Assembly: GCF_000183725.1 (NCBI RefSeq)
Contig: NC_014762.1
Coordinates: 992,001 to 1,056,000 of the forward strand
Direction: 5' to 3'
Length of the DNA: 64,000 nt
From: Sulfuricurvum kujiense DSM 16994
GTDB lineage: Bacteria > Campylobacterota > Campylobacteria > Campylobacterales > Sulfurimonadaceae
Shown: piece after piece, positions 26,536 to 35,726 of the stretch
Layout of the letters: each line of letters starts with the position of its first letter
Numbering within the stretch: the stretch's first letter is position 1
The notes under the pieces: generated by a model
Told to the model about the DNA's origin: nothing
The model's database searches: none
What the model saw: only the letters and a program-made list of their open reading frames with translations
Translations under genes and position numbers: made by a program

Positions 26536-28177
26536 CCGAAATCAGCTTATTCTCATCGTTTCGGGGGGTATTGTTTTACTGTTGCTGCTATTTGCACTAT
26601 TGCGTAACAGCGACAATACCGTAACCCTCGAAGAAGCCACCAAACTTATTGAAAACAATCAGATAGAAAAAGCGTTCAGCGATAACGGGTATACCTATTT
26701 TGCGACTAAAAATGAGGGTGTCGTCAAGATTTCTTCTTCCCAACTGCCGCCGGAATTAACGGCAAATCTGGTAATTGAGCCTAAAAGCGGCAACGGCTGG
26801 ATATGGTTTTTCCTCTTTTTTGCCGTTATCGGCGGTGCAGGGTATTGGGCATGGAAAAACAGGCTCGGATTTGAGGATGATTCCCCGTTGGAGGCTCCGA
26901 TAGTCAAAGCAGCGGCTGCAGCTGAACCGGAAGTCCCCTCAACCAATGTCACCCCCGCAAAATCGACGGTACGTTTCAGCGATATCGGCGGAATCGGCGA
27001 TGTGAAAGAGGAACTCGAGGAGATTATCGACTTTTTGCGCAATCCGAAGCGCTATTACAGTTTCGGTGCCCGTATGCCGCGCGGCGTATTGCTCGTAGGT
27101 CCTCCGGGTGTTGGAAAAACGATGATCGCCAAAGCGGTTGCCGCCGAAGCGGATGTTCCGTTTTTCTACCAAAGCGGTGCCTCGTTCGTGCAGATTTACG
27201 TCGGTATGGGGGCAAAACGGGTGAGCGAACTTTTCTCCGCCGCCAAGAAAAATGCCCCTGCGATTATCTTTATCGATGAGATCGATGCCGTCGGCAAAAA
27301 ACGCGAGGGGGGGCGAAACGACGAACGCGAAGGAACTCTCAATCAGCTTCTCACCGAGATGGACGGGTTTGAAGAGACGAGCGGTATCGTCGTGATCGCC
27401 GCGACGAACAATATCGATGTGATGGATGCGGCACTTTTGCGTGCGGGGCGGTTTGACCGCCGTATTTTTGTCGAGCTTCCGACCGCGAGCGAGCGCGAAG
27501 CGATTTTGCAAAAATATCTCCGCCATATTCCCCATGATCTCTCCGTGAGCGATGTCGCCAAAATGACGGTCGGGTTTAACGGTGCGTCGTTGGCGGCATT
27601 GGTCAACGAAGCGGCATTGCTGTGTATGCGCCAAAAAGAGATTCAGGTAAAACAGGAGCATTTTCTGGCGGTCAAAGACAAAGTGATGTTCGGGAAAAAG
27701 AAGATCGCGATGCTCAGTGACGAGCAGCGGCGCTATCAGGTGCGCTATCAGGCGGGGAAAGTGTTTGCCGCGACATGGTTCGATCTCCCTTACGAAAAAA
27801 TCACCCTCACCAACGATGCGATCACCCCACCGACGGCGGAACCGCAGCTGCGGCATGAGATCGAGGCACACGTTCGGGTGCATTTGGCCGGTATCGCCTC
27901 CTCGCATCTACGCTTCGGCGAACATGCCAGCAACGCGTCGCATGATCTCTCCGTCGCCAAAGATCTGGTGCATGCAATGATTTACGAATACGGCATGGGG
28001 AGCAGTGTCCTCCCCTCAGAAGAGGATGAAGCCAAACTGATGGATCGTCTCTACACCGAGATGAGTACGCTTCTGGAGCGGAATGAAAAAATCCTATCCA
28101 AATTCGAAGCGATTTTAGACGAGTACGAACATATTTCCAAAGCCCTTGCCCGAGCCACGATGCATGAGATTTTATAG
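26510..28177 (+). CDS. FtsH-like membrane AAA protein lacking the protease zinc site
   Basis: A 555-residue protein with FtsH layout: TM1 (about 12-31), a short periplasmic part, TM2 (about 97-114), then a complete AAA+ module with Walker A GPPGVGKT (197-204), pore loop [13 protein letters not shown], Walker [10 protein letters not shown] and [23 protein letters not shown]. In the M41 region the zinc motif HEAGH is replaced by QAGK (about 414-417), so proteolysis is not expected. It is shorter than FtsH. A related ftsH-like gene follows mtaB in Helicobacter. It may act as an unfoldase or partner of true FtsH. Confidence 0.88.
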   Translation: MNITWPNFNRNQLILIVSGGIVLLLLLFALLRNSDNTVTLEEATKLIENNQIEKAFSDNGYTYFATKNEGVVKISSSQLPPELTANLVIEPKSGNGWIWFFLFFAVIGGAGYWAWKNRLGFEDDSPLEAPIVKAAAAAEPEVPSTNVTPAKSTVRFSDIGGIGDVKEELEEIIDFLRNPKRYYSFGARMPRGVLLVGPPGVGKTMIAKAVAAEADVPFFYQSGASFVQIYVGMGAKRVSELFSAAKKNAPAIIFIDEIDAVGKKREGGRNDEREGTLNQLLTEMDGFEETSGIVVIAATNNIDVMDAALLRAGRFDRRIFVELPTASEREAILQKYLRHIPHDLSVSDVAKMTVGFNGASLAALVNEAALLCMRQKEIQVKQEHFLAVKDKVMFGKKKIAMLSDEQRRYQVRYQAGKVFAATWFDLPYEKITLTNDAITPPTAEPQLRHEIEAHVRVHLAGIASSHLRFGEHASNASHDLSVAKDLVHAMIYEYGMGSSVLPSEEDEAKLMDRLYTEMSTLLERNEKILSKFEAILDEYEHISKALARATMHEIL

Positions 28178-28679
28178 CGGATTCGCCCTCGCGGATGATC
28201 AGCACTTCTTTGATCCGTATTTAAAGCACAGTGACTACACGGTAGCGGGATTCAGCTACGGTGCGATCAAAGCGGCGCAGTATGCGTTATATGCCCGTGA
28301 GAGGATCGATACCCTTCAACTTTTTTCCCCCGCTTTTTTTCAGACGAAAAAAGAGTCGTTTCGCCGCCTGCAGATGGGGGGATACTTTAAAGATGCCGAA
28401 CGGTATCTCGATAACTTTATCACGAGCTGTTTCGCACCTTCTCCGATCAAACCGATTACCTTAGGGAACAACGATGCGGAGTCGCTTCAGGAACTGCTCT
28501 ATTTTGAGTGGACGGGTGAACTGATGGAATCTATCCGTGCCAAAGGGATCATTATTGAGGTTTATTTAGGGCTGGAAGATCAGGTTATCGATGTTGCGGG
28601 GGCACGGGAGTTTTTTCTCCCCTATGCTACCGTCACCTCTATTAAACGGGGAAACCATTTTTTACAAACAGGAGTTTAA
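28164..28679 (+). CDS. bioV: Pimeloyl-ACP methyl ester esterase BioV
   Basis: Cleaves the methyl ester of pimeloyl-ACP, closing the BioC-started route to biotin. BioV is the Helicobacter/Campylobacterota form. It has 171 residues, a compact alpha/beta hydrolase without the usual first strands: the protein opens [16 protein letters not shown], the nucleophile Ser is in GFSYGAIKA, Asp in GLEDQVIDV and His in RGNHFLQT. The start is ATG 28164, inside the last 14 bases of the FtsH-like gene. mogA follows directly. Confidence 0.85.
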   Translation: MRFYSGFALADDQHFFDPYLKHSDYTVAGFSYGAIKAAQYALYARERIDTLQLFSPAFFQTKKESFRRLQMGGYFKDAERYLDNFITSCFAPSPIKPITLGNNDAESLQELLYFEWTGELMESIRAKGIIIEVYLGLEDQVIDVAGAREFFLPYATVTSIKRGNHFLQTGV

Positions 28680-29207
28680 ATGATAAAGATAGGGGTTATT
28701 ACCGCGTCAGACCGCGCGAGTGCGGGGATTTACGAAGATATTTCAGGGGTAGCGATCCAGGACACGATGAGAGATTACCTCAAATCCGAACACGAGATCG
28801 TCTACCGCTGTATCCCTGATAATCAAGACACGATCGAAGAGACGATGATGGAATTGTGTGACCGCGAGGGGTGCTGTCTCGTCGTAACGACGGGGGGAAC
28901 GGGTCCTGCAAAGCGCGACGTGACCCCCGAAGCGACGGAGAACGTCTGCGAGAAGATGATGCCGGGTTTCGGCGAGTTGATGCGTCAAGTGAGCCTCAAA
29001 TACGTTCCTACGGCAATTTTGTCACGTCAGACGGCGGGAATCCGAGGTAAAAGCCTTATCATCAATCTTCCGGGGAAACCGAAATCGATCCGTGAGTGTC
29101 TGGACGCGGTATTTCCCGCTGTGCCGTACTGTATCGATCTGATCGATGGGCCGTATCTGGAGTGCAACGAAGAGGTTATCAAAGCGTTTCGCCCGAAACA
29201 GTCGTAA
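28680..29207 (+). CDS. mogA: Molybdopterin adenylyltransferase
   Basis: Adenylates molybdopterin before molybdate insertion. It has 175 residues with the MoCF fold: GVITASDRASAGIYEDISG, VVTTGGTGPAKRDVTPEAT and INLPGKPKSIRECLDAV. The ATG directly follows the bioV stop, so it sits in the same operon. It implies molybdoenzymes such as nitrate reductase elsewhere in the genome. Confidence 0.93.
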   Translation: MIKIGVITASDRASAGIYEDISGVAIQDTMRDYLKSEHEIVYRCIPDNQDTIEETMMELCDREGCCLVVTTGGTGPAKRDVTPEATENVCEKMMPGFGELMRQVSLKYVPTAILSRQTAGIRGKSLIINLPGKPKSIRECLDAVFPAVPYCIDLIDGPYLECNEEVIKAFRPKQS

Positions 29208-29238
29208 AATATCAATACACCTGCTATAAGGAGTTTGT

Positions 29239-29676
29239 ATGGATCCGTTTATGAAAGAGGCTCTTTTAGAAGCCCAAAAAGGTTTAGAGGAGGGGGGAAT
29301 CCCCATCGGATCGGTATTGGTGCATAACGGGAAGATTATCGGCAGAGGACACAACCGCCGTATCCAAAAGGGGAGTGTGATTTTGCACGGCGAGATGGAT
29401 GCCCTTGAAAATGCCGGAAGGCTCAGTGCTTCGCTCTATAAAGAGTGCACCCTCTACACGACACTTTCTCCGTGTCCGATGTGCTCGGGTGCGATAGCGC
29501 TTTACGGTATTCCGAAGGTAGTCGTCGGTGAAAACGAAAATTTCATGGGGGAAGAGGAACTGCTTCAATCCCGCGGTGTGACAATCGATGTCCTCAATGA
29601 TCATAACTGCATCGAAATGATGAAAAATTTCATTCATGAAAATCCGATACTTTGGGACGAAGATATCGGCGAATAA
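29239..29676 (+). CDS. Cytosine deaminase-like nucleoside/base deaminase
   Basis: A 145-residue zinc deaminase: HGEMDALENAGRL (zinc His and catalytic Glu), and TTLSPCPMCSGAI (zinc cysteines). The remainder, including YGIPKVVVGENENFMGEEEL and the very end EDIGE, resembles the yeast FCY1 cytosine deaminase type more than TadA. It would convert cytosine to uracil for salvage. AAGGAG lies just upstream. It overlaps the next ATG by one base. Confidence 0.8.
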   Translation: MDPFMKEALLEAQKGLEEGGIPIGSVLVHNGKIIGRGHNRRIQKGSVILHGEMDALENAGRLSASLYKECTLYTTLSPCPMCSGAIALYGIPKVVVGENENFMGEEELLQSRGVTIDVLNDHNCIEMMKNFIHENPILWDEDIGE

Positions 29677-30542
29677 TGATGAAAGTTCTAATTGCGCTCA
29701 TTTTTCTTTATGTACACCTTTGTGCCCAATCGAGTGTCTGGAAAATCAGCGATAAGGACAACCATGCGATCTATATCGCTGGAACGATCCACGTCCTTCG
29801 CTCAGGCGATTTCCCTTTGCCAAAAGAGTTTGACGAAGCGTATAAACGATCCGAATACGTCGTATTTGAGACCGACTTGGCTTTGGCAAACAGCCAGACG
29901 CTTCAGCGCACATTGGCACAAAAAATGATGCTTCCCCCAAACCGGAATCTATCCGCCGTACTTTCCGCGAAGACCTATGCAAAGCTCAAAGATTATGTCA
30001 ATAAACAAGGCTACAAAATCGAAATGTTCGATCGTATGCGGCCCTGGGCGGTGATACTGACCCTTTCGCAATTAAAACTCTCATCCATCGGGATAGATCA
30101 AAACGGGGTGGATGGCTACTACAACCGGCGCTCCCTTGCTGACCGCCTCCCGCAGCGCTATCTGGAGAGTATAGAGGAGCAGAGTGCGATCATAACCGAG
30201 ATCGGAAAAGGGGAAGAGGATGCGGTGATTCTGCAGACTCTGAGGGATATGGATGCATTTCCCTCCATGATGGAATGGATGGTAAAAGAGTGGCGTGAAG
30301 GAAAAACCGAGCGCTTGAAGCGCGAGCTGGTAGACGAGATGCGAAACAGCTCGCCGGAAATGTACCGCATCATTTTAAAACAGCGAAATGAGGCGTGGAT
30401 GCCGAAACTCATTGCGCTGTTACATGAGGAGAAGAGGGGATTCGTTCTTGTGGGTGCGATGCATCTATTGGGTCGGGACGGATTATTGGAGCAATTTCGA
30501 AAACAAGGATACAAAGTCGAGTATTTTGAAAAAGGAAAATAA
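29676..30542 (+). CDS. TraB/GumN family exported protein
   Basis: A 288-residue protein with an N-terminal signal peptide (MMKVLIALIFLYVHLCAQS), then the TraB/GumN fold: IYIAGTIHVLRSGDFPLP (GxxH motif), YVVFETDL (E), and the C-terminal FVLVGAMHLLGRDGL. Family members resemble Tiki metalloproteases, with His/Glu residues thought to bind metal. Role in bacteria poorly known. ATG 29676 shares its A with the TAA of the deaminase gene; ATG 29679 is the alternative. Confidence 0.85.
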   Translation: MMKVLIALIFLYVHLCAQSSVWKISDKDNHAIYIAGTIHVLRSGDFPLPKEFDEAYKRSEYVVFETDLALANSQTLQRTLAQKMMLPPNRNLSAVLSAKTYAKLKDYVNKQGYKIEMFDRMRPWAVILTLSQLKLSSIGIDQNGVDGYYNRRSLADRLPQRYLESIEEQSAIITEIGKGEEDAVILQTLRDMDAFPSMMEWMVKEWREGKTERLKRELVDEMRNSSPEMYRIILKQRNEAWMPKLIALLHEEKRGFVLVGAMHLLGRDGLLEQFRKQGYKVEYFEKGK

Positions 30543-30552
30543 GCAGCTTATG

Positions 30553-30577
30553 GATACGGCGTAAGCCGTACCTTTTT
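30553..30577 (+). terminator. Rho-independent terminator after the TraB/GumN gene
   Basis: TACGGC, tetraloop GTAA, GCCGTA, then CCTTTTT. It has a six-pair GC-rich stem with a stable GNRA-type loop and a T run. It sits at the meeting point with the opposing cytochrome gene. Confidence 0.8.
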
Positions 30578-30986
30578 ACCAGTCGCGTACGAGGTTATGA
30601 CAGCGCATACACGCGCGTTGAATATCAAGATATGCATTTTGTGCCGTATCCCGACGCACGTTGTCCATACTTGTTTTGATTATTTCGACATTGTCGGCAA
30701 TCAAATGTGCCGAGGTTGATGCGATACGGGCTTTGTGAGCTTTATCTTTAGGAAGTTTATTGCGCATCATCTCTTCATTTCCCAGGAGCTTTTCACTCTC
30801 TACCCCGAGTGCTTCCGCTGCATGTAATGCTTTTTGCTTATCCCCTTCAATAAAACCGGCTTGCATCGTCTTCATATAAGTATTAAGCTTCAGCATATTA
30901 TCTTTTAAATCATATTGCCCTGCAGCGCTTGCTGCTGTGGATAATGTTAAAACCGCAATGGCACTTATTAAAAATCTTTTACCCAT
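30576..30986 (-). CDS. Periplasmic c'-like monohaem cytochrome
   Basis: A 136-residue exported protein. A signal peptide (about 1-21, ending ASAAG) precedes an all-helical body, and a single haem motif CMRCH lies at 126-130 near the C-terminus, as in cytochromes c', followed by NLVRDW. The gene at 45379 encodes a paralogue of exactly the same length with LPKD at 78-81 and the haem at the same positions. The iron may be five-coordinate and bind NO or sense ligands; that is inference. It stands alone, divergent from thrC. Confidence 0.8.
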   Translation of the reverse strand: MGKRFLISAIAVLTLSTAASAAGQYDLKDNMLKLNTYMKTMQAGFIEGDKQKALHAAEALGVESEKLLGNEEMMRNKLPKDKAHKARIASTSAHLIADNVEIIKTSMDNVRRDTAQNAYLDIQRACMRCHNLVRDW

Positions 30987-31124
30987 GAAAACTCCTTGAA
31001 TGACGTTACCAATACTATATGTGAATGTTTATTAAATATAAATTAATCCTATCGTCACTCACACAATGGAGCATCCTTTTTGATTATCTCTTGATTTCTA
31101 AGCGTTCCCTGATGGCCACTTTGT

Positions 31125-31130
31125 TATAAT
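31125..31130 (+). promoter_or_regulatory. -10 box upstream of thrC
   Basis: TATAAT preceded by TTTGT, 27 bases before the thrC ATG, the usual Campylobacterota form. Confidence 0.6.
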
Positions 31131-31156
31131 CACGAAAATTTTATAAAGCGGATCTA

Positions 31157-32626
31157 ATGAAATTTATTGAAACACGCGGAAATGACGGAATCCATCCACA
31201 GCAGGTGACTTTTTCAGAGGCGATTTTAAGTCCTATCGCATCGTTCGGCGGGTTGTATGTCCCCAGCAGCCTTCCGATGTTGGGTGAGCCGTTTCTTACG
31301 AAACATCTGAATTCATCCTATAAAGAGTTGGCAAAAGATTTGTTGACAACACTTGCGATCGATATTGACGGATCGGTCATTGACGAAGCACTGTCACTTT
31401 ACGATAAATTTGATGATCCGACCAATCCTGTACCGGTTGTCAAAGTTCGTGATGATCTTTATGTAAGCGAGCTCTATCACGGTCCGACCCGTGCGTTCAA
31501 AGACATGGCGTTGCAGCCGTTCGGTGTCGTACTCAGCTCCATCGCCCAAAAGCGCGGTGAAGAGTATCTGATTTTGGCAGCAACCAGCGGTGATACCGGT
31601 CCTGCGGCGCTAGAGACGTTCAAAAACAGAGCGAACGTCCGTGTCGCCTGCCTCTATCCTGACGGCGGTACGTCGGATGTTCAGCGTCTTCAGATGGTGA
31701 CCGAGGATGCCTCAAATCTCAAAGTAATCGGGATCAAAGGGGATTTTGATGATGCTCAAAGCGCATTGAAAAAGCTTTTGGCGTCTCAAACGTTTAAGGA
31801 TGCCCTGAAAGCGAAAAATATCTCCCTCTCTGCGGCAAACTCGGTCAACTTCGGACGGATCATTTTTCAAATCATCTATCACATCCACAGCTACCTTGAA
31901 CTCGTTCGCCAAAACGTCATCGCAATGGGTGAAAAAGTCTATCTTGATGTTCCGAGCGGGAATTTCGGGAATGCGCTGGGCGGATATTACGCCTATAAAA
32001 TGGGTCTTCCGGTCGAGAAAATCATTATCGCTTCGAATGAGAACAATGTTTTGACCCGTTTGATCAATACGGGGCGCTATGATCTGCGTGGGGAGCATGT
32101 CGTCGCTACGACATCCCCGGCTATGGATATTTTGATCTCCAGCAATGTCGAGCGCATCTTGTTCGATCTCTTCGGATATGAGCGTACCAAAGAGCTGATG
32201 GCAGGGTTGGAAGCGGAACGTTTCTATGCGCTTAGCGATAATGAGACGATGAAACTGCAAAACCTTTTTACGGCCGATTACTGTAACGGCGCCGAGGGGA
32301 AAGGGTATATCAAAGAGGCATTCGATCACGGCTATTTGATGGATCCGCATACGGCGACCTGTTTCAAAGCGTATGACTGCTGTGCGACCAAACCGCTTAA
32401 AACAATCGTTTACTCGACTGCCGAGTGGACGAAGTTTTCTCCGACGATCGCCAATGCTCTTACGGGTGAGAAAGACGCTAACGATATCGATGCATTGGAA
32501 TCCATTTCAACGACAGCTAAAACACCGATCCCTGCGATGATTAAAGGGCTGTTTAGCAAACCGGTTACTCAGGCAACGGTAATCGAAAAAGAGAATATTG
32601 AAGCTGAAATTCTAAAATTTTTATAA
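31157..32626 (+). CDS. thrC: Threonine synthase
   Basis: A PLP enzyme converting O-phosphohomoserine to threonine. It has 489 residues, the long form. The PLP lysine lies in YHGPTRAFKDMALQPFG, the phosphate loop in AATSGDTGPAALE, and VPSGNFGNALGGYYA is also conserved. It has its own promoter and a long hairpin behind it. Confidence 0.95.
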   Translation: MKFIETRGNDGIHPQQVTFSEAILSPIASFGGLYVPSSLPMLGEPFLTKHLNSSYKELAKDLLTTLAIDIDGSVIDEALSLYDKFDDPTNPVPVVKVRDDLYVSELYHGPTRAFKDMALQPFGVVLSSIAQKRGEEYLILAATSGDTGPAALETFKNRANVRVACLYPDGGTSDVQRLQMVTEDASNLKVIGIKGDFDDAQSALKKLLASQTFKDALKAKNISLSAANSVNFGRIIFQIIYHIHSYLELVRQNVIAMGEKVYLDVPSGNFGNALGGYYAYKMGLPVEKIIIASNENNVLTRLINTGRYDLRGEHVVATTSPAMDILISSNVERILFDLFGYERTKELMAGLEAERFYALSDNETMKLQNLFTADYCNGAEGKGYIKEAFDHGYLMDPHTATCFKAYDCCATKPLKTIVYSTAEWTKFSPTIANALTGEKDANDIDALESISTTAKTPIPAMIKGLFSKPVTQATVIEKENIEAEILKFL

Positions 32627-32635
32627 TTTTAGAAC

Positions 32636-32700
32636 GCCAACGGAGTAATACTTTAAAGAGTACGTGAACTCCGTTTGGCTACACTTGCCTCTATCGAGGC
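32636..32700. terminator. Long and short hairpins between thrC and ppk2
   Basis: GCCAACGGAGT (32636-32646) pairs with ACTCCGTTTGGC (32668-32679) with one bulge, and GCCTC-TATC-GAGGC (32687-32700) follows. They lie at the convergent ends of thrC and ppk2. T runs are absent, so they may act as bidirectional mRNA ends. Confidence 0.55.
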
Positions 32701-32708
32701 AAAAATAT

Positions 32709-33647
32709 TTAGCCTTTTTTCTGCGACTCTTTTGCCAGCATACTCGGTTCCATCAAGTTAATCTCTTCATCTCCCCAAATCAGAACTTTTTTTGACGTTT
32801 TTAGATCCGGCGGATTTTTTGTCGGGTATTGAACACTTGATAGTATATGCTTGATACAGTTGATACGGGCTTTTTTCTTGTTGTCGGATCGGATAATGAT
32901 CCATGGTGACGTGCCGGTATGAGACGCACGGAGCATAGAGTACTTGGCAACGGTATATTTGTCCCACATCTCTTGTGATCTGGCATCGACAGGGGAGAGT
33001 TTGTATTGTTTCAACGGATCGGTTTTACGCTCTTTAAACCGTCTTGCCTGTTCGGCTTTTGAGACCGAAAAATAAAATTTAAAGAGGATGATTCCCGAGT
33101 TGACGAGCATCCGTTCAAACTCGCTGACATGGTTCAAAAAGTCCTGATGCTCTTCGGGAGTACAAAATCCCATAACGGGCTCAACTCCACCGCGATTGTA
33201 CCAGCTGCGGTCAAACAGGACGATTTCCCCGGCACTTGGCAAGTGTTCGGCGTAGCGCTGAAAATACCATTGTGTTTTTTCGACGTCAGAGGGTTTGTCA
33301 AGCGCCACGACACGCGCGCCGCGGGGATTGAGGTGTTCGGTGATCCGTTTGATCGTCCCCCCTTTGCCTGCCGCATCGCGCCCTTCGAAAATCATCAGGA
33401 TTTTCAACCCCTGGTCTTTTACATGGTTTTGAAGTTTAAGAAGTTCGATTTGGAGATCTTTCAGCTCTTTTTCGTATTCTAAAACCGATTTTTTGACCCA
33501 TACGGGGAGCCTCTCTTCGGCTTTGCTCTTTGTTCGGCGTTCCTGTTCGTTCTCTTCTTTTGTTTTTCGCCGATCATCGTGAATAACATCTTCTATTTTT
33601 TGAGCTTCGGCTATTTCTGTTTTTGCCATCGCACGTGTTGCACCCAT
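32709..33647 (-). CDS. ppk2: Polyphosphate kinase 2
   Basis: Transfers phosphate between polyphosphate and nucleotides, usually to make GTP or ATP. It has 312 residues. The N-terminal 60 are charged. The P-loop-type core reads IFEGRDAAGKGGTIKRITEH (Walker A), then LFDRSWYNRGGVEPVMGFC (Walker B/lid) and WDKYTVAKYSMLRAS. GAGGAG precedes the ATG. It probably forms a unit with the following minus-strand YyaL-type gene upstream of it. Confidence 0.93.
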   Translation of the reverse strand: MGATRAMAKTEIAEAQKIEDVIHDDRRKTKEENEQERRTKSKAEERLPVWVKKSVLEYEKELKDLQIELLKLQNHVKDQGLKILMIFEGRDAAGKGGTIKRITEHLNPRGARVVALDKPSDVEKTQWYFQRYAEHLPSAGEIVLFDRSWYNRGGVEPVMGFCTPEEHQDFLNHVSEFERMLVNSGIILFKFYFSVSKAEQARRFKERKTDPLKQYKLSPVDARSQEMWDKYTVAKYSMLRASHTGTSPWIIIRSDNKKKARINCIKHILSSVQYPTKNPPDLKTSKKVLIWGDEEINLMEPSMLAKESQKKG

Positions 33648-33669
33648 ATATAGCTCCTCGTTTTTTTGA

Positions 33670-35586
33670 TTATAACGTTGAAGTGATTAATTCATCAAGT
33701 TCTTCACCTTTTTTTGTCGCCGCAAAGCAGGAATTTTCGCCGCAAACCGTATATTCCTGCAGCGTTTCATCGTTTTTTAGAAGGACGAACGGATAAGTGA
33801 CGTGAAAATCGTTTTCGAGAAGGTTTTCGGAACTGCTTTTGATAACACGAAGCCCCTTGAGATGGGTGATCGCTTCGGCGGCGAGTGTCGGATAGTAAAT
33901 CGGAGTTTTCATCAGATTCAGCGAGACGTATTCGAGGCTTTTAAAGCCGAATCGGGTGTATTTTGGATCGATCAGTATGCCGAGGCCAAGAAGCACATTG
34001 ACCATGATTCCAAGTGCGCTCGGATAGGTGCCGTCATCCATTTCGGCAGCCGTGGTGAACGCTCCGCGGCTGAAATACCATTTACCCTCTTCGTAAAAAA
34101 GTTCCAACGCTTTATGGGCAAAACGCTGTGCGTCGATGAGATAACTCTCATCAAGCGTCGACTGGTACCCTTCGATCAAAGCGCTGCATAAATAGGCATA
34201 ATCTTCCAAAAAGGCATCGATTTTAGGGGTTTTATGAATAAGCGCAGAGTGCTTGAGCCGCTCATCCAAAAACATCGTTGTTTTGAGTTTTTCCAAAGAG
34301 CGTATCGCCTGAGCTTGGTAGCGGGAGTCCGCTTTGCCCAATACGAAGAGGGCTTTGATCATCATTGCATTCCATGCCGTAATCACTTTTTTGTCGATAA
34401 AGGGATAGGTGCGTGTTTGACGAAGAGCGCGTAATTGTGATTTTAGCGCTTCAAACCATTCGGGGCGTTCGTTGTCGGAGAGACGGATGATGCAATGAGC
34501 CTCGAAATTTCCCTCAGCGGATGCCCCGATCATCATGGCGGCTTGATCGATATCGGCTACGCCGCACGCTTTGAGCGCTTGGGTGATCTCCTCATACGAA
34601 TAGACGAAATATTTTCCCTCCTCTCCTTCACTGTCGGCATCGCTGGCACTGTAAAAGAGATCGTCTTCCATCATGAAATCCATCATAAAATCGGCACACT
34701 CGCGGGCAATGCGGAGATAGCGGTCGTTTTGATAATGAATAGCGGCTTTGGCGTATAGCTGACACAGCAGTGCGTTGTCGTAGGTCATTTTCTCAAAATG
34801 GGGAACCAGCCACGCCTCATCGGTACTGTAGCGGCAAAAACCGCCGTCGATCAGGTCGTACATCCCGCCCAGCGACATAGAGTCGAGAGTGTGAAAGAGG
34901 ATGTTTTTGACTTTCTCATCCGATCCGAGACGTTCGATATGCATGAGAGTTTGAAGCGTCGATACATGGGGGAATTTCGGCGACTTTGAAAAGCCTCCGT
35001 TCGTTTCATCGTAGTTGTGCTGGGCTTGGAGGGTAAATTGAGTAATGATTTTATCGTTCAATACGGCCGCCTGTACGCTCTCGTTCTTCGGGCGAAGATA
35101 GCCTGTGATCTCATCGGCGTTTTGGAAAAGCTTCTCATCGTTTTGGGCTATTTTTTCGGCGATGATGGCGGTCAGCTCACTAAAGCCCATCATCCGGTCC
35201 CGAGAGTAGGGGGGGATATAGGTAGCGGCGTAAAAGGGTTTGTTTTCTGGGGTGCAGAATACCGACAAAGGCCATCCGCCGCTGCGCCGATTGAGAAGGT
35301 TATGGAGTTCTTGGTAGTGTTTGTCGATATCGGGGCGCTCTTCGCGATCCACTTTGATACAGACGAAATGCTGATTGACGAATGCGGCGATTTCGGTGTT
35401 TTCAAATACCTCATGTTCCATTACATGGCACCAGTGGCAGCTGCTATAACCGATAGAAATAAAAATCCCTTTGTGCTCAGTGCGCGCTTTCTCGAACGCT
35501 TTGTCACACCACGGATACCAATCGAGCGGATTGTTTTTGTGCTGTTGAAGGTATGGGGAATCTTCAAGTGAGAGACGGTTTGACAT
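33670..35586 (-). CDS. YyaL/SSP411 thioredoxin-domain protein
   Basis: A 638-residue cytoplasmic protein. Residues about 1-160 are a DUF255 thioredoxin-like domain starting [21 protein letters not shown], with the motif [16 protein letters not shown]. The rest is an (alpha/alpha)6 glycosidase-like barrel (for example [20 protein letters not shown]). The family is widespread; biochemical role not settled. It is 22 bases upstream of ppk2 on the same strand. Confidence 0.88.
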   Translation of the reverse strand: MSNRLSLEDSPYLQQHKNNPLDWYPWCDKAFEKARTEHKGIFISIGYSSCHWCHVMEHEVFENTEIAAFVNQHFVCIKVDREERPDIDKHYQELHNLLNRRSGGWPLSVFCTPENKPFYAATYIPPYSRDRMMGFSELTAIIAEKIAQNDEKLFQNADEITGYLRPKNESVQAAVLNDKIITQFTLQAQHNYDETNGGFSKSPKFPHVSTLQTLMHIERLGSDEKVKNILFHTLDSMSLGGMYDLIDGGFCRYSTDEAWLVPHFEKMTYDNALLCQLYAKAAIHYQNDRYLRIARECADFMMDFMMEDDLFYSASDADSEGEEGKYFVYSYEEITQALKACGVADIDQAAMMIGASAEGNFEAHCIIRLSDNERPEWFEALKSQLRALRQTRTYPFIDKKVITAWNAMMIKALFVLGKADSRYQAQAIRSLEKLKTTMFLDERLKHSALIHKTPKIDAFLEDYAYLCSALIEGYQSTLDESYLIDAQRFAHKALELFYEEGKWYFSRGAFTTAAEMDDGTYPSALGIMVNVLLGLGILIDPKYTRFGFKSLEYVSLNLMKTPIYYPTLAAEAITHLKGLRVIKSSSENLLENDFHVTYPFVLLKNDETLQEYTVCGENSCFAATKKGEELDELITSTL

Positions 35587-35726
35587 AAAAGATGCTCCGT
35601 TTGAAATTGGAGTAGTGTAGCATTTCAGGCTATAGGTAACCTGAAAAATATTAACAATGTTGCTCTGTGAGAAATGTAACAGCTTTATGCGGTAAAATAA
35701 GGGTGAAATTCAAATGAGGTTTATTT

